A stretch of 64,000 nt of DNA from Natronomonas halophila (GCF_013391085.1 NZ_CP058334.1:2294001-2358000); one strand, 5' to 3'. Positions 48,963 through 58,351 are shown, numbered from the stretch's first letter. Made by a program: numbers and translations. Notes: generated by a model not told the origin, from the sequence alone.

Positions 48963-49966
48963 CAGGCCGCACCCCCGTAGGTTTCCTCGATGTGTCGGAG
49001 CGTCTCGACGGCCCGTCGCTCGCGCTCTTCGGTCGCATCGAAGCCGCCGTACCGCACCGTCTCGAAGAGGTCGGTCAACTCCGCGACGTCTTCCGCATCC
49101 ATCCCGGCCGCAATCGCAGCGTCGGCGAACTCGCCGGGCGTCGTCGCGTCGGGGTTTTCGACGGCCAACTCGTCGGTCATCTCCCGCCACGCTCGGTAGA
49201 CCTCGTTTTCGGTGGCGGCGTCGGCCTCGATGCGGTCGGCGGCCGTCCCGGCGACGCGGCCGACGGCGGCGACGTCCTCGTCGTTGGCCACCGGTTCGAG
49301 GTCGGGTTCCTCGTCGGGCATGTCGTCGCCGCGGGCACCGAGGACCGCGACGACCGCGATACCGACCGCGAGGACGAAAAGCAGCGCCACGAGCACGCTG
49401 GGCGACGAGAGGGTATCAGCGGCGACCTCGCCGAAACCGCCACCGCTGCCGCCTTCGGCAACCGAACTGCCATTGGGGTCCGTTATTCCGGGCGTTGCCG
49501 TGGCCGACTCGTTGTCGGGTGGGTCCGGCGAGGGACACGTCGCCAGCGTTCCCCAGATGATGGCGACGGGGACGACCGCGGCGATACAGACGGCACCGCC
49601 GGCGAGTTTCGAGTCGGTCGCTCGCGCCACGAGGGCGAACAGGGCGACGAAGAGTCCGACCAGCGCGAGCAGAGCGGGCGGTTCGGTGAGGAAGGGCCAG
49701 CAAGCGGTGGCCGGCGCCCCGCTGTCGATGGGGGCGGCCGACCGATTCTGTTCGGGCGTCGGCGTCCGTGGGGTGTCGTCGCCGATTCCGGCGTCGCTGC
49801 CGCCGGAGCCGGAACCGCCGGGAGCCACGGCCGAATCCAGCGTCGCGGCTGCCAGCCCCAGGGAGACGATAGCGAGGAGGGCGAGGGCAAGCGGGAGGGC
49901 GCGGTCGCGATCCACGCCCCCCGTTACGGGCCGAGTTTCAAAAGGATTCGTGCTGATCTCGGTCAT
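48962..49966 (-). CDS. DUF4129 domain protein
   Basis: The 334-aa protein has an N-terminal helix (PLALALLAIVSLGLAAATLD), a Gly/Ser/Pro-rich linker, two further helices (85-105 and 115-135), another near 190-210 and a C-terminal DUF4129 domain (VYRAWREMTDELAVENPDAT and TPGEFADAAIAAGMDAEDVA, then FETVRYGGFDATEERERRAV). DUF4129 commonly occurs in MoxR/DUF58 clusters. It is the first gene of the four-gene operon. Confidence 0.88.
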   Translation of the reverse strand: MTEISTNPFETRPVTGGVDRDRALPLALALLAIVSLGLAAATLDSAVAPGGSGSGGSDAGIGDDTPRTPTPEQNRSAAPIDSGAPATACWPFLTEPPALLALVGLFVALFALVARATDSKLAGGAVCIAAVVPVAIIWGTLATCPSPDPPDNESATATPGITDPNGSSVAEGGSGGGFGEVAADTLSSPSVLVALLFVLAVGIAVVAVLGARGDDMPDEEPDLEPVANDEDVAAVGRVAGTAADRIEADAATENEVYRAWREMTDELAVENPDATTPGEFADAAIAAGMDAEDVAELTDLFETVRYGGFDATEERERRAVETLRHIEETYGGAA

Positions 49967-50041
49967 TTCCAGCCTGTGACCGTTCGATAATCGCCGCCGT
50001 GACCCGAGACGTGCGCCGCCGATTCGATAGGCATTTGCCTG

Positions 50042-50055
50042 ACTGACCGGTCAGT
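50042..50055 (+). promoter_or_regulatory. palindromic operator-like site before the MATE gene
   Basis: ACTGACCGGTCAGT is a perfect 14-bp palindrome only 12 nt before the GTG start. Such sites suit a TetR-family dimer and would block transcription of the exporter gene. The regulator is not identified in this window. Confidence 0.5.
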
Positions 50056-50067
50056 TAAATTGTCGCT

Positions 50068-51510
50068 GTGTCTCTCGTTCCGAACCCCGTTCGACTGGCG
50101 ATACTCGCTATCGGCCTGGCGCTGTCACGCGTCGGTCTCATCACCGAACAGCGGGCACGCCGGACGACCGAACTCGCGTGGCCGCGGGTCGTGACGGGTA
50201 TCGCTCGGATGTCGAAAAACGCCGTCGACGTGGCGATGGTCGGCGTCGGCGTCGGCTCCGCAGCCATCGCCGGCGTCGGTATTGCCGGCCCCTTCTGGGG
50301 CCTCGCCTTCTCCATCGGCGGCGGCATCGCCGGCGGCACCATCGCGCTGGTCAGCCAGCGGTTCGGCGCCGACGCCTACGAGGAACTCGGGCTCGCGGTC
50401 CGTTCCAGCGTCTTCCTCGTCGTCGCCGCGACGATACCTATCACGGCCGTCTTCTGGACCTTCTCGACGGAACTCATCGACCTGCTGAGTAGCAACGACG
50501 CGGTGGTCCGCCTCGGCGGCGACTACCTCCGCATCGTCGGCCTCGGAGTCCCCTTCGCCGGCCTCAACCTCGTCGGCAGCCGCGTCCTCGTCGGCACCGA
50601 CGACTCCTATACGGCGATGTTACTCCGGGCCGGCGGCGCCGTCGCCAACGTCGTCATCAACGCCGTCCTCATCTTCGGCCTCGGGTGGGGCGTCGAGGGT
50701 GCCGCGCTCGGAACCGTCCTCTCGAACGTCGGCGTCACCGCCGCCTTCGCCATCGGTCTCACTCTCGGACGCTTCCCGGGTGCCGGGCAGTTCCCGGTCA
50801 CTATCGACCCCCGCGGGAGTTACGTCGACAGCGAGAACATCGCCGACCTCGTCTCCATCGGCCTGCCGGTCATGGGCCGGAACCTCGTGTGGACCGTCGC
50901 GGAGTTCCCCATGTTCGCCATCCTCGACATCTTCGGACAGGACGTCGTCTCGGCGTTCGTCATCGCCCGCCGCATCTGGGGGCTGATGAACACGCCCGGC
51001 TGGGGCTTCGGGTTGGCCTCCTCCAGCCTCGTCGGTCAGGAACTCGGTACCGGCGATGAAAGCGTCGCCGAGGCCTACGGCCGCGAAATCATCCGATTCT
51101 CCTTCGCGGTCTACGTCGCCTCCGCGACACTGGTGTTCGTCTTCGCGGACCCCATCGTCAACCTCTTCGTCGCCGACCCGACCGCCCCCGAGATACCCAT
51201 CGCCACGACGCTGGTCCGGGTCGCCTGCGGGGCCATCCTCCTGCAGGGGATTTCGGGGGCCGCCGCCGGCCCGCTCGATGCCTCCGGGGACACCCGCTGG
51301 ACGTTCATGAGTCAGGCCCTCGGCATGTTCGGCTGTTCGATTCCGCTGGTCTATATCGGCGCGACGACGCCACTCGGGATCTACGGTCTCTATCTCGCCT
51401 TCATCGCCGAGACGTCGATTCCGGCGGCGCTGAACTACTACCGCTTCCATACCGGCAAGTGGAAAGCAAAGAGCCGCGAGTACCGCCCGGAAACGCCCGC
51501 GGACGACTGA
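50068..51510 (+). CDS. MATE family efflux transporter
   Basis: The 480-aa protein has twelve predicted helices and the MATE-like motifs GVGVGSAAIAGVGIAGPFWG and GLPVMGRNLVWTVAEFPMFA. It exports drugs or metabolites by sodium or proton exchange. GTG at 50068 is used because it is the first start before the first helix and lies just after the operator-like palindrome. A TTAAATT (50056-50062) may be the TATA element. Confidence 0.88.
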   Translation: MSLVPNPVRLAILAIGLALSRVGLITEQRARRTTELAWPRVVTGIARMSKNAVDVAMVGVGVGSAAIAGVGIAGPFWGLAFSIGGGIAGGTIALVSQRFGADAYEELGLAVRSSVFLVVAATIPITAVFWTFSTELIDLLSSNDAVVRLGGDYLRIVGLGVPFAGLNLVGSRVLVGTDDSYTAMLLRAGGAVANVVINAVLIFGLGWGVEGAALGTVLSNVGVTAAFAIGLTLGRFPGAGQFPVTIDPRGSYVDSENIADLVSIGLPVMGRNLVWTVAEFPMFAILDIFGQDVVSAFVIARRIWGLMNTPGWGFGLASSSLVGQELGTGDESVAEAYGREIIRFSFAVYVASATLVFVFADPIVNLFVADPTAPEIPIATTLVRVACGAILLQGISGAAAGPLDASGDTRWTFMSQALGMFGCSIPLVYIGATTPLGIYGLYLAFIAETSIPAALNYYRFHTGKWKAKSREYRPETPADD

Positions 51511-51527
51511 GGACCGCGCCGGCCGGC

Positions 51528-54017
51528 CTACGACGACGCCAACGTGGGGATGTACTCGCTTCGTTCGGCCGCCCGCTCCCACGAGACGATGATGGACGGC
51601 AGCAGCAGAATCGAGCAGGCGTAGGCGTAGAAGACCCCGAGCGCCAGCAGGAGGCCGAACTCCTGGATGAGCGGGATGACCGCGAAGAACAGCGCGCCGA
51701 GCCCGAAGACGGTCGTCAGCATGCTGCCGGTGAGCGCGCCGCCGGTCCCCTGAACGGTCACCCGAAGCGCCTCGAAGACGTCGATACCCGGTTCGTACTC
51801 GTCGACGAACCGATGCATGAAGTGGACGGCGTAGTCGACGCCGAGGCCGATGGAGACGCCGAGAATCGGCGCGTTAATCGGCGACAGCGCGATACCGAAA
51901 TACCGCATCGACGCCGCCAGCAGCGCGACGGTCACGAGGATGGGAAGCAGGTTGACGATGCCGTAGACGGCCCGGCCCTCCAGCAGGCGATACGAGCCCA
52001 TCAGGAAAATCGCCGTCAGTATGAACGAGGCGAACAGGCTCTGGATGGCGGACTGGAGGATGACGTCGATAACCGCGGCGTTGACGATGAGGGTGCCGGT
52101 GGCGACGGCGTCCATCGGCAACCGCTCGGCGACCCTGCGGGCGTCGGCGACCACCGCGTCGTCGTTCGCGTCGGATTTCAGCGTGAAGTCGATGCGGGCG
52201 CTGCCGCGGTCCTCCGCGAGGTACTGTCTGGCCTCCGGTTCGGCCGACGATTCGAGCAGTTCGTCGTACACCGTATCGACGTTTCGGTCGGGGACGCCGT
52301 TGCCCGTATAATCGTTGCGGGCGACGAGTGCGGCGAACTCCGGGTCGCGTTCGGCCTGTGAGTCGATAACCGTGACGATGCTGCTGGCTTGGGCGGTGCC
52401 GTCGTCGTCCCGCTGGAAGCTATCGGGCGGCTGTCTGGTCGCCCGATGAATCCGTTCGAGCGAATCATCGTCCCGCACCGGTTCGTCGATGTATATCGTG
52501 ACGGTACTGAACCGCCGGCTTCCGAACTCCTCCTCGAAGAGTCGGAGTGTCGTCGTGAAGGTGTATTCTGTGGGTGCGAACGGTTCCGGAAGCTCCTGGT
52601 ACAGGTCGACGCGTTCCTCGTCCGGGAAGAAACTGTCCTGGGAGAACTCGGCGTCGACGCCGGTCCCGTAGACACCTGCGACGCCGCCACCGACGAGCGC
52701 GACGACGAGGACGACCGCAGGGGCGACCCGGGCAAGCGAGATGCTGGACCCGAGTACGCGGCCCATCAGCGACCCTTCACGGCCCAGCGGCGTCGTTCCG
52801 AAGTCGGGGAACCGCGGGATGCGGTCCCGCCCCCGGTCGGCGAGCACCTTCGCGGCCGGCAGGAACGCGCCGAATGCGAGGAACGTAATCGTGATTCCGA
52901 GCGCCGAGACGATGCCGAACTCGCGCAGGGACCCGAGCGGACTGGTGAGGTTCGCGGCGAAGCCGATGGCCGTCGTAATCGTCACGATAGCGAAGGCGAC
53001 GAGCAACTGGTCGGTCGTCCGGCGCATCGCCGGGACGATGGCTTCGCCTGCGGTTCTGGACTCCCGGTATCTGTTGATGGTGTGGATGCCGAAGTCGATA
53101 CCAACCGCCAACAGCAGCGGAAACAGCGGCACCATCACGTTCGAGAAGGGGATGCCGAGCCAGCCCATCAGCCCGAAGGTCCACACCAACACGAGGCCGA
53201 GCGTCCCCAACCCCAGCACCATGTCGATGGGGTCGCGGTAGGCCAAAAGCATGAAGCCCAGAATGAAAAGCACCGCCAGCGGGAAGACGATAATCGCGGT
53301 GTCGCCGAGCAGGGCCTGAAACTCGCTTTGGATGATGCCGCTGCCGAACAGCACCGCGTTCTCGCCGGGTTCGTTGCCCTCGACCGTCCCGATGACGTCG
53401 ACGGTCCGCTCCTGTAGCGTCGCCACCTCGGCCGTCGAGGCCGACGACGGCAGGTCGTAGGTCACGCCAATGATGGTCCCGGTCGCGTAGCCGCGGGTCG
53501 GGTTGTAATCCGTCGAGAGTTGGGCGGCGAGTCGACCGTTCGCGTCGGCGTCGGCGATGGCCGCACGGAGTTCCCGGTCGGTCGCTTCCTCGACGGCGCG
53601 CTGCTGTTCTTCCGGTGTCTCCGCCGTCGGGTCGAGTTGCCGTGCGACGATGTTGGCGTGGCTGTTCGTCGAACTGATACGGAGGCTCTCGTGGGTTTCG
53701 AGGCGATGTTGGGTCTCCAGAATCCGGACCAGCGCCCCCTGCGAGAGGACGTTGTTATCCTGGATAATGAGGGTGCCAGCGGTGTCCGAGCCGGTGATAC
53801 TCCCCTGGAACTCCTCGTCGATTTCCTCCTGGGCCTGCTGGGCCTCGACGTCCTCGGTGAACTGGTCGGTTTCGGCGGCGGTCGATATCATCCCGATACC
53901 GGGGACCATGAGCGCGGTTACCGCGAGGAACGCGAGGATGACGAGCCCCGGTCGCTCGACGACGAAGCGGTCGACCCGTGTGACGAAGGACCGTTCGTCG
54001 CTGTCGGTATCGCTCAT
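51528..54017 (-). CDS. RND/MMPL family exporter
   Basis: The 829-aa protein has two MMPL repeats, each with a large extracellular loop followed by a five-helix bundle. Signatures are PLLLAVGIDFGIHTINRYRE in the first repeat and GVSIGLGVDYAVHFMHRFVD in the second. It is a proton-driven exporter for lipids or hydrophobic compounds. Its start overlaps the end of the secreted partner gene by 4 nt, so both form a unit under the divergent TetR gene. Confidence 0.92.
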   Translation of the reverse strand: MSDTDSDERSFVTRVDRFVVERPGLVILAFLAVTALMVPGIGMISTAAETDQFTEDVEAQQAQEEIDEEFQGSITGSDTAGTLIIQDNNVLSQGALVRILETQHRLETHESLRISSTNSHANIVARQLDPTAETPEEQQRAVEEATDRELRAAIADADANGRLAAQLSTDYNPTRGYATGTIIGVTYDLPSSASTAEVATLQERTVDVIGTVEGNEPGENAVLFGSGIIQSEFQALLGDTAIIVFPLAVLFILGFMLLAYRDPIDMVLGLGTLGLVLVWTFGLMGWLGIPFSNVMVPLFPLLLAVGIDFGIHTINRYRESRTAGEAIVPAMRRTTDQLLVAFAIVTITTAIGFAANLTSPLGSLREFGIVSALGITITFLAFGAFLPAAKVLADRGRDRIPRFPDFGTTPLGREGSLMGRVLGSSISLARVAPAVVLVVALVGGGVAGVYGTGVDAEFSQDSFFPDEERVDLYQELPEPFAPTEYTFTTTLRLFEEEFGSRRFSTVTIYIDEPVRDDDSLERIHRATRQPPDSFQRDDDGTAQASSIVTVIDSQAERDPEFAALVARNDYTGNGVPDRNVDTVYDELLESSAEPEARQYLAEDRGSARIDFTLKSDANDDAVVADARRVAERLPMDAVATGTLIVNAAVIDVILQSAIQSLFASFILTAIFLMGSYRLLEGRAVYGIVNLLPILVTVALLAASMRYFGIALSPINAPILGVSIGLGVDYAVHFMHRFVDEYEPGIDVFEALRVTVQGTGGALTGSMLTTVFGLGALFFAVIPLIQEFGLLLALGVFYAYACSILLLPSIIVSWERAAERSEYIPTLASS

Positions 54018-55567
54018 CGTCGCCGAAGGAGTGCGACGCCGACGAGTAGGGCGACCGGCACCACGAGCGGCGACAGCGAGCCGTCACCGTCGGTGGATTC
54101 GGTCACCTGTATGGGAAGCTGTGAGATCTCGGAGATGCGTTCGTCGCCCCGCGAGTCGGTGTACTGGAAGTCCATCTCGACGGCGTAGGTGTTCGGCATC
54201 GCGCTTCCGGCCGCCGAGAGTTCGAACTGCACGGTCGTCGTCTCCCCGGGTTCGAGTTCGTCGACGAACGATTCGTCCGTGCCGGTTGCCAGCGGACTGT
54301 TCGCATAGAGGTTGGCCGTGATGTCGGTCAGCGTCTCCGCGCGGTTGTTCGTGATGTCGACGGTGAGCGTCGTCGAGCCACCGGCCTGGATGGACTCGTT
54401 GGCCGAGACCTCGAAGACCGGCTGGCGCGGTGCGACCTCGACGCGACTCGTCTCTCGGTCGCTGCGCAACTCCGACCCGCCGTCGGTGTATTCGACGACG
54501 AAGCCGAACTGTCGCGGCCCGGGGTCGGCCTGCCCGCTGACCTCGGCGTCAAATGAGAAGTTCGCCGATTCGCCGGGTGCCAACGCCGGCAACGCGTACT
54601 GCCCCTCGCCGAGGGCGATGCGCTCGCTGCCGGTCGTTACCACCAGAACGCCGTTGTCGACGGCGGTCGGCCCCTCGTTGGTGACCGTGCCCGTCACCCG
54701 CCCCGTCGCGCCGACCGACAGCGTCGTCTCGACGCCGTCGACCGCGAAGGACTGTTCGGCGACCGGCGACAGCGACCCGACGGCCGGACCGGCCTGTCGC
54801 TGGAGCCCCTCGATGGAGCGATACTGAAAGGTCGCCTCTATCGGCCGGTCGCTCGCGCCGACCGACTCCGCGAGGCGCGCATCGACGGCGACGGTCGCGT
54901 TTTCGCCGGGGTCGAGGTCGCCGACGAACGTCTGGGAGGCCCCGCCGTCGAAGGTGAGGCCGCCGCTCCCGGTCAGGGTCGTCCGGACCGCGCGTGCGGT
55001 CTCGCTGCCGACGTTCCGGATGGTGACGTCAGCCGTGCCGGAGGTACCGGGCTGGACGTCGGAATCGACCGACGTAATCTCGAAGCGGGGCTCGTCGACG
55101 ACCTCTATCGTGACGCTGCGAGTGACCGAATCCGACTCCCGTTGAAGCGTCTGTTGAGAGCGGTATTCCGTGTAGGTGTAGTCGACTCGCACGTCGATTT
55201 CGTAGGTGCCCGGTTCGACGTCCTCGGGAACGACCAACTCGACCGACGTGGGCAGCGACGAGCCGTCGGGAATCGTCCCGACCGACTGCTTGCTCGTCCG
55301 CACCTCGAAGGGACCGTCGTCGCTGACCCGGGCGGTCACGGACTTGGCGGTCAACACGGCGTCGGGTTGGGTCCCCGTATCCAGGTCGCCGTCGTTGGCT
55401 ATCTGCAGTTCGAGGACCGTTTCGCTGCCCGGTGATACCGTGTTGTCCGGCGCGTAGACCTTGATGTCGGGTTCGCCGCGGTTGACGTCGGCGGCGACCG
55501 GCCCCGCAGTGAGAGCCAGAACCGCTGCACAGGCGACCGCGATGACGAGCGCGCGGTTACGCGACAC
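54014..55567 (-). CDS. secreted COG1361-type (CARDB/NEW3) beta-sandwich protein
   Basis: The 517-aa protein has a signal peptide (VIAVACAAVLALTAGPVAAD), three Ig-like COG1361/CARDB repeats (TVSPGSETVLELQIANDGDL; DVQPGTSGTADVTIRNVGSE; SIQAGGSTTLTVDITNNRAE) and a C-terminal membrane anchor (SPLVVPVALLVGVALLRRR). It likely acts as an exported adaptor for the RND pump. The GTG at 55567 is taken as start; 55612 is the alternative. It belongs to the RND operon. Confidence 0.85.
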   Translation of the reverse strand: MSRNRALVIAVACAAVLALTAGPVAADVNRGEPDIKVYAPDNTVSPGSETVLELQIANDGDLDTGTQPDAVLTAKSVTARVSDDGPFEVRTSKQSVGTIPDGSSLPTSVELVVPEDVEPGTYEIDVRVDYTYTEYRSQQTLQRESDSVTRSVTIEVVDEPRFEITSVDSDVQPGTSGTADVTIRNVGSETARAVRTTLTGSGGLTFDGGASQTFVGDLDPGENATVAVDARLAESVGASDRPIEATFQYRSIEGLQRQAGPAVGSLSPVAEQSFAVDGVETTLSVGATGRVTGTVTNEGPTAVDNGVLVVTTGSERIALGEGQYALPALAPGESANFSFDAEVSGQADPGPRQFGFVVEYTDGGSELRSDRETSRVEVAPRQPVFEVSANESIQAGGSTTLTVDITNNRAETLTDITANLYANSPLATGTDESFVDELEPGETTTVQFELSAAGSAMPNTYAVEMDFQYTDSRGDERISEISQLPIQVTESTDGDGSLSPLVVPVALLVGVALLRRR

Positions 55568-55687
55568 GGGAGTTCCCCCGGACCGCTTTCTCCCCAGTCG
55601 TACGTGTCCCACTCCGCTGGACGTCCGTTCGGGGCGCCGATGAAGAACGCATTAGCGATACTGTTATACCGGCAGCCAATAATCGTT

Positions 55688-55707
55688 TTGATTGAATGTT
55701 CAATCAA
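55688..55707. promoter_or_regulatory. 20-bp palindromic TetR operator
   Basis: TTGATTGAATGTTCAATCAA is a perfect 9-2-9 palindrome. It lies between the divergent RND operon and the TetR gene, just upstream of the latter's start, which is the classical arrangement for an autoregulated TetR repressor. A TATA-like TGTTATACCGG (55660-55671) serving the RND operon is close by. Confidence 0.7.
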
Positions 55708-55727
55708 TTCCGATACACGGGGGGTCG

Positions 55728-56324
55728 ATGATGACCGACCCCTTCGAATCGCCGGATTCGACCCGCGAGGAGATACTTGCGGCGGCCTACCGGGCCCTGT
55801 GTCGGCACGGCTACGCGCCGCTGACCATCGAGAAAATCGGCGCGGAACTCGACAAGAGCACGTCGCTGGTCTATCACCACTACGAGGGCAAGGACGACCT
55901 GCTGTTGGCGTGTCTGGAGTTCATGCTCGACCGGTACGAATCCGAGTTCGTCGAGTCGGACATCATCGACCCGAAGGAGACCCTCGAAGCGGCCTTCGAC
56001 GAGTTCCTCGCCCCGCGGATGCCGGCCGAACGCTACGAGTTCGTCGGGGCGCTCGTCGAACTCCGGGGGCAAGCCCCCCACGACGAACGCTATCGCGAAC
56101 AGTTCGACCGGAGTGACCGCCTTTTCGAACGGCGCTTCGCCAATATCATCGAGGCCGGCATCGAAACGGGCCAGTTCCGGGCGGTCGACGCCGAATCGGT
56201 CGCTGCCATGCTCCATACGCTCCTTGCCGGTGCGCTGTTCAAACACGCGACCGCCGAGGAGGAATCGGCGACGGCGATTCGTGCGGAAATCGACGCCTAC
56301 CTCGAAGCCCGACTGTACGACTGA
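55728..56324 (+). CDS. TetR/AcrR family transcriptional regulator
   Basis: The 198-aa protein has the TetR HTH (TREEILAAAYRALCRHGYAP, LTIEKIGAELDKSTSLVYHH, YEGKDDLLLACLEFMLDRY) and a variable ligand domain. It is divergent from the RND exporter operon with the 20-bp palindrome between, so it probably represses both itself and the pump. Start alternatives are the adjacent Met codons at 55728 and 55731. Confidence 0.92.
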   Translation: MMTDPFESPDSTREEILAAAYRALCRHGYAPLTIEKIGAELDKSTSLVYHHYEGKDDLLLACLEFMLDRYESEFVESDIIDPKETLEAAFDEFLAPRMPAERYEFVGALVELRGQAPHDERYREQFDRSDRLFERRFANIIEAGIETGQFRAVDAESVAAMLHTLLAGALFKHATAEEESATAIRAEIDAYLEARLYD

Positions 56325-56384
56325 CCGACGTTGGCAACTGAGTTGCCCACAACCGTCATGCCGGGGGCGCCTGTATCCGAACTG

Positions 56385-57236
56385 ATGACGACCGACGAGG
56401 AGCTTCGGGTCGCGGCCGACGCCCTGGAGGAGTCGGTACTGGTCGTCGGCGTCGGCGAGGCCGGCGAGGCGGCCGCCAGAGCGGTCGCCGACCGCGACGT
56501 GCCGGCGACCGACGACGCCGCGACGCCCGACGCCGTCGTCTACGCGGTCGACGGTTCGGCTCCCGACGCCCTCGACCTCCCGGACGTAATCGAGGGCGTG
56601 CCCGTCAGCGTTGCCATCGTAACCCTTCCGGGACGCCCTGCGTCCGGGGAACGCGCTTTCCTCGGCGCGCTTGCCGACCGCGTCGGCACCGTCGTCGTCG
56701 CGCCGAAGCACGGCCCCGACGCCCTCGCCGATGCCGTTGCCGTGTTCGTCTCCATCGTCCGCGACTCGGGGTTCGTCAATATCGACCTCGCGGACGCGCG
56801 GACGCTTCTGGCAGACGTCGACCGGGCGGCTCTCGGCATCGGTACCAGCGAGGAGGGCTCGCCCGAGGCGGCCGTCGCCGTGGGCTTTGCCTCGCTGCCG
56901 GCCGGCATCGAAACCGACCCAGCCAGCGGCGTCCTCGTCGACCTGCTCGGCGGCCCCGAAATGAGCGTCGAGGACGTCAGTGACGCGGTGACGGCCGTCC
57001 GCGGGCGGGTCGGTCCCGACGCCCACGTCATCTGGGGCGGGGCCGTCGACCCGACCTTGGGGGACGCCGTTCGGGTCCGTCTCGTCGTCGCCGGGGTCGG
57101 CTCTTCTCGCGTGACCGCGGGCGACCCCTGTCCGCGGTGCGGGTCGCCGCTGTCGGCCTATACGCTCGATTCCACGGCGACTGTCTCCTGCGATAACTGT
57201 GGGTTCGCCGGGGTCTCCGCGAGGCTACGGGACTGA
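56385..57236 (+). CDS. degenerate FtsZ-like protein with C-terminal zinc ribbon
   Basis: The 283-aa protein aligns by eye to FtsZ1 of this window over most of its length. VLVVGVGEAGEAA (18-30) matches the start of the FtsZ fold, SGFVNIDLADARTLL (128-142) matches the FtsZ1 [14 protein letters not shown], and VLVDLLGGPEMSVEDVSDAV (183-202) and HVIWGGAVDPTLGD match the FtsZ C-terminal domain. The GTP-binding GGGTGTG loop is missing, so no GTPase activity is expected. A zinc ribbon follows (CPRC 249-252, CDNC 269-272). Start at 56385 is the best fit; TTG 56331 and ATG 56358 are alternatives. Confidence 0.72.
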   Translation: MTTDEELRVAADALEESVLVVGVGEAGEAAARAVADRDVPATDDAATPDAVVYAVDGSAPDALDLPDVIEGVPVSVAIVTLPGRPASGERAFLGALADRVGTVVVAPKHGPDALADAVAVFVSIVRDSGFVNIDLADARTLLADVDRAALGIGTSEEGSPEAAVAVGFASLPAGIETDPASGVLVDLLGGPEMSVEDVSDAVTAVRGRVGPDAHVIWGGAVDPTLGDAVRVRLVVAGVGSSRVTAGDPCPRCGSPLSAYTLDSTATVSCDNCGFAGVSARLRD

Positions 57237-57244
57237 CTGAATCG

Positions 57245-58351
57245 TCAGGAGAAATACTCGGCCAGCCGTTCGGCCGCCTCGTCGGCCCGCGGCGTCACCA
57301 GCGCGAAACGGAGCCAGTCGTCGCGGGAGTCGCCGAAGGCGTCGCCGGGCATCCCCGCGACGCCGGCCTCGTCGATGAGGCGTTCGGTGTTCGCCAGCGT
57401 TCCGGGGAAGCCCTCGAAGCGTGCCATGACGTAGAAACTGCCGCGCGGACGGGTGTACTGGGCGTCGGCCTCGTCGAGCGCCGCACAGAAGTCCCCGATG
57501 CGCCCGTCGAGCATCTCGCGGTTCTTTTCGTAATAGCCCGCCGGCGTCTCACGGAGCGCCTTCAGGACGGCGTACTGTGCGGGCCGAGAGCCGGCGACGT
57601 TGACGAGCATGTGGCGGGTTCGGACCGCATCCATCAGCCACTCGGGGAAGACGGCGTAGCCGACCCGAAAGCCGGTGATGGCCATCGATTTCGAGAAGGC
57701 GTTGGTGACGACGGCCTGCTCGGAGTCGAACGCCAGCGCGCTTTCGAAGGCGCCCTCGTCGTAGACGAAGTGGTCGTACACCTCATCCGAGACGAGCAAA
57801 GCGTTGTGGTCTTCGGCAATGGAAACGAGTTCCTCCTTCACGTCGCCGCCGTAGACCGCACCCGTCGGGTTGTTCGGGGAGTTGACGACGATTGCGGCGG
57901 TGTCGTCGCTGGCGGCCGCGCGGACGTCCTCGGGGTCGAGGTTCCCCTCCCCATCGCAGGCGACGAATCGGGGCGTGGCATCCAGCATCTCCGTCCGCTT
58001 GTGGTAGTAGGGGTAGACGGGGTCGGTCAGGAGGATTTCGTCGCCGTCCAGCGCTTTCAGTGCACACGCCATCGCGAGGTAGTTGGCCTCGCCGGCACCG
58101 TTGGTGATGATGACGCGGTCGACGTCGACGCCGCGGCGGGCCGCGATTTCCTCCCGGAGTTCCAGCAGACCCTCGCTGGGCGGGTACTGGAACTCGTCGA
58201 CGGAGGCGTCGGCGTACTCCTTGAGGCCCGCCCGGAGCGCTTCGGGGGCCTCCCAGTCGGGGTTGCCCGAGACCATATCGACGACGTCCCGGTCGGCCGA
58301 GTCGGCGTACTCCATGAGATGGAAGAAGAGGGGTCGCTCGTAGTCGTCCAT
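57245..58351 (-). CDS. PLP-dependent class I/II aminotransferase
   Basis: The 368-aa protein has VNSPNNPTGAVYG, LLVSDEVYDHFVYDEGAF and the PLP lysine in TNAFSKSMAITGFRVGYAVF, then the Arg motif (RPRGSFYVMARFEGFPGTLA). It transfers amino groups between an amino acid and a keto acid, as an aspartate-type aminotransferase. It is convergent with the FtsZ-like gene and divergent from the CinA gene. Confidence 0.92.
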   Translation of the reverse strand: MDDYERPLFFHLMEYADSADRDVVDMVSGNPDWEAPEALRAGLKEYADASVDEFQYPPSEGLLELREEIAARRGVDVDRVIITNGAGEANYLAMACALKALDGDEILLTDPVYPYYHKRTEMLDATPRFVACDGEGNLDPEDVRAAASDDTAAIVVNSPNNPTGAVYGGDVKEELVSIAEDHNALLVSDEVYDHFVYDEGAFESALAFDSEQAVVTNAFSKSMAITGFRVGYAVFPEWLMDAVRTRHMLVNVAGSRPAQYAVLKALRETPAGYYEKNREMLDGRIGDFCAALDEADAQYTRPRGSFYVMARFEGFPGTLANTERLIDEAGVAGMPGDAFGDSRDDWLRFALVTPRADEAAERLAEYFS

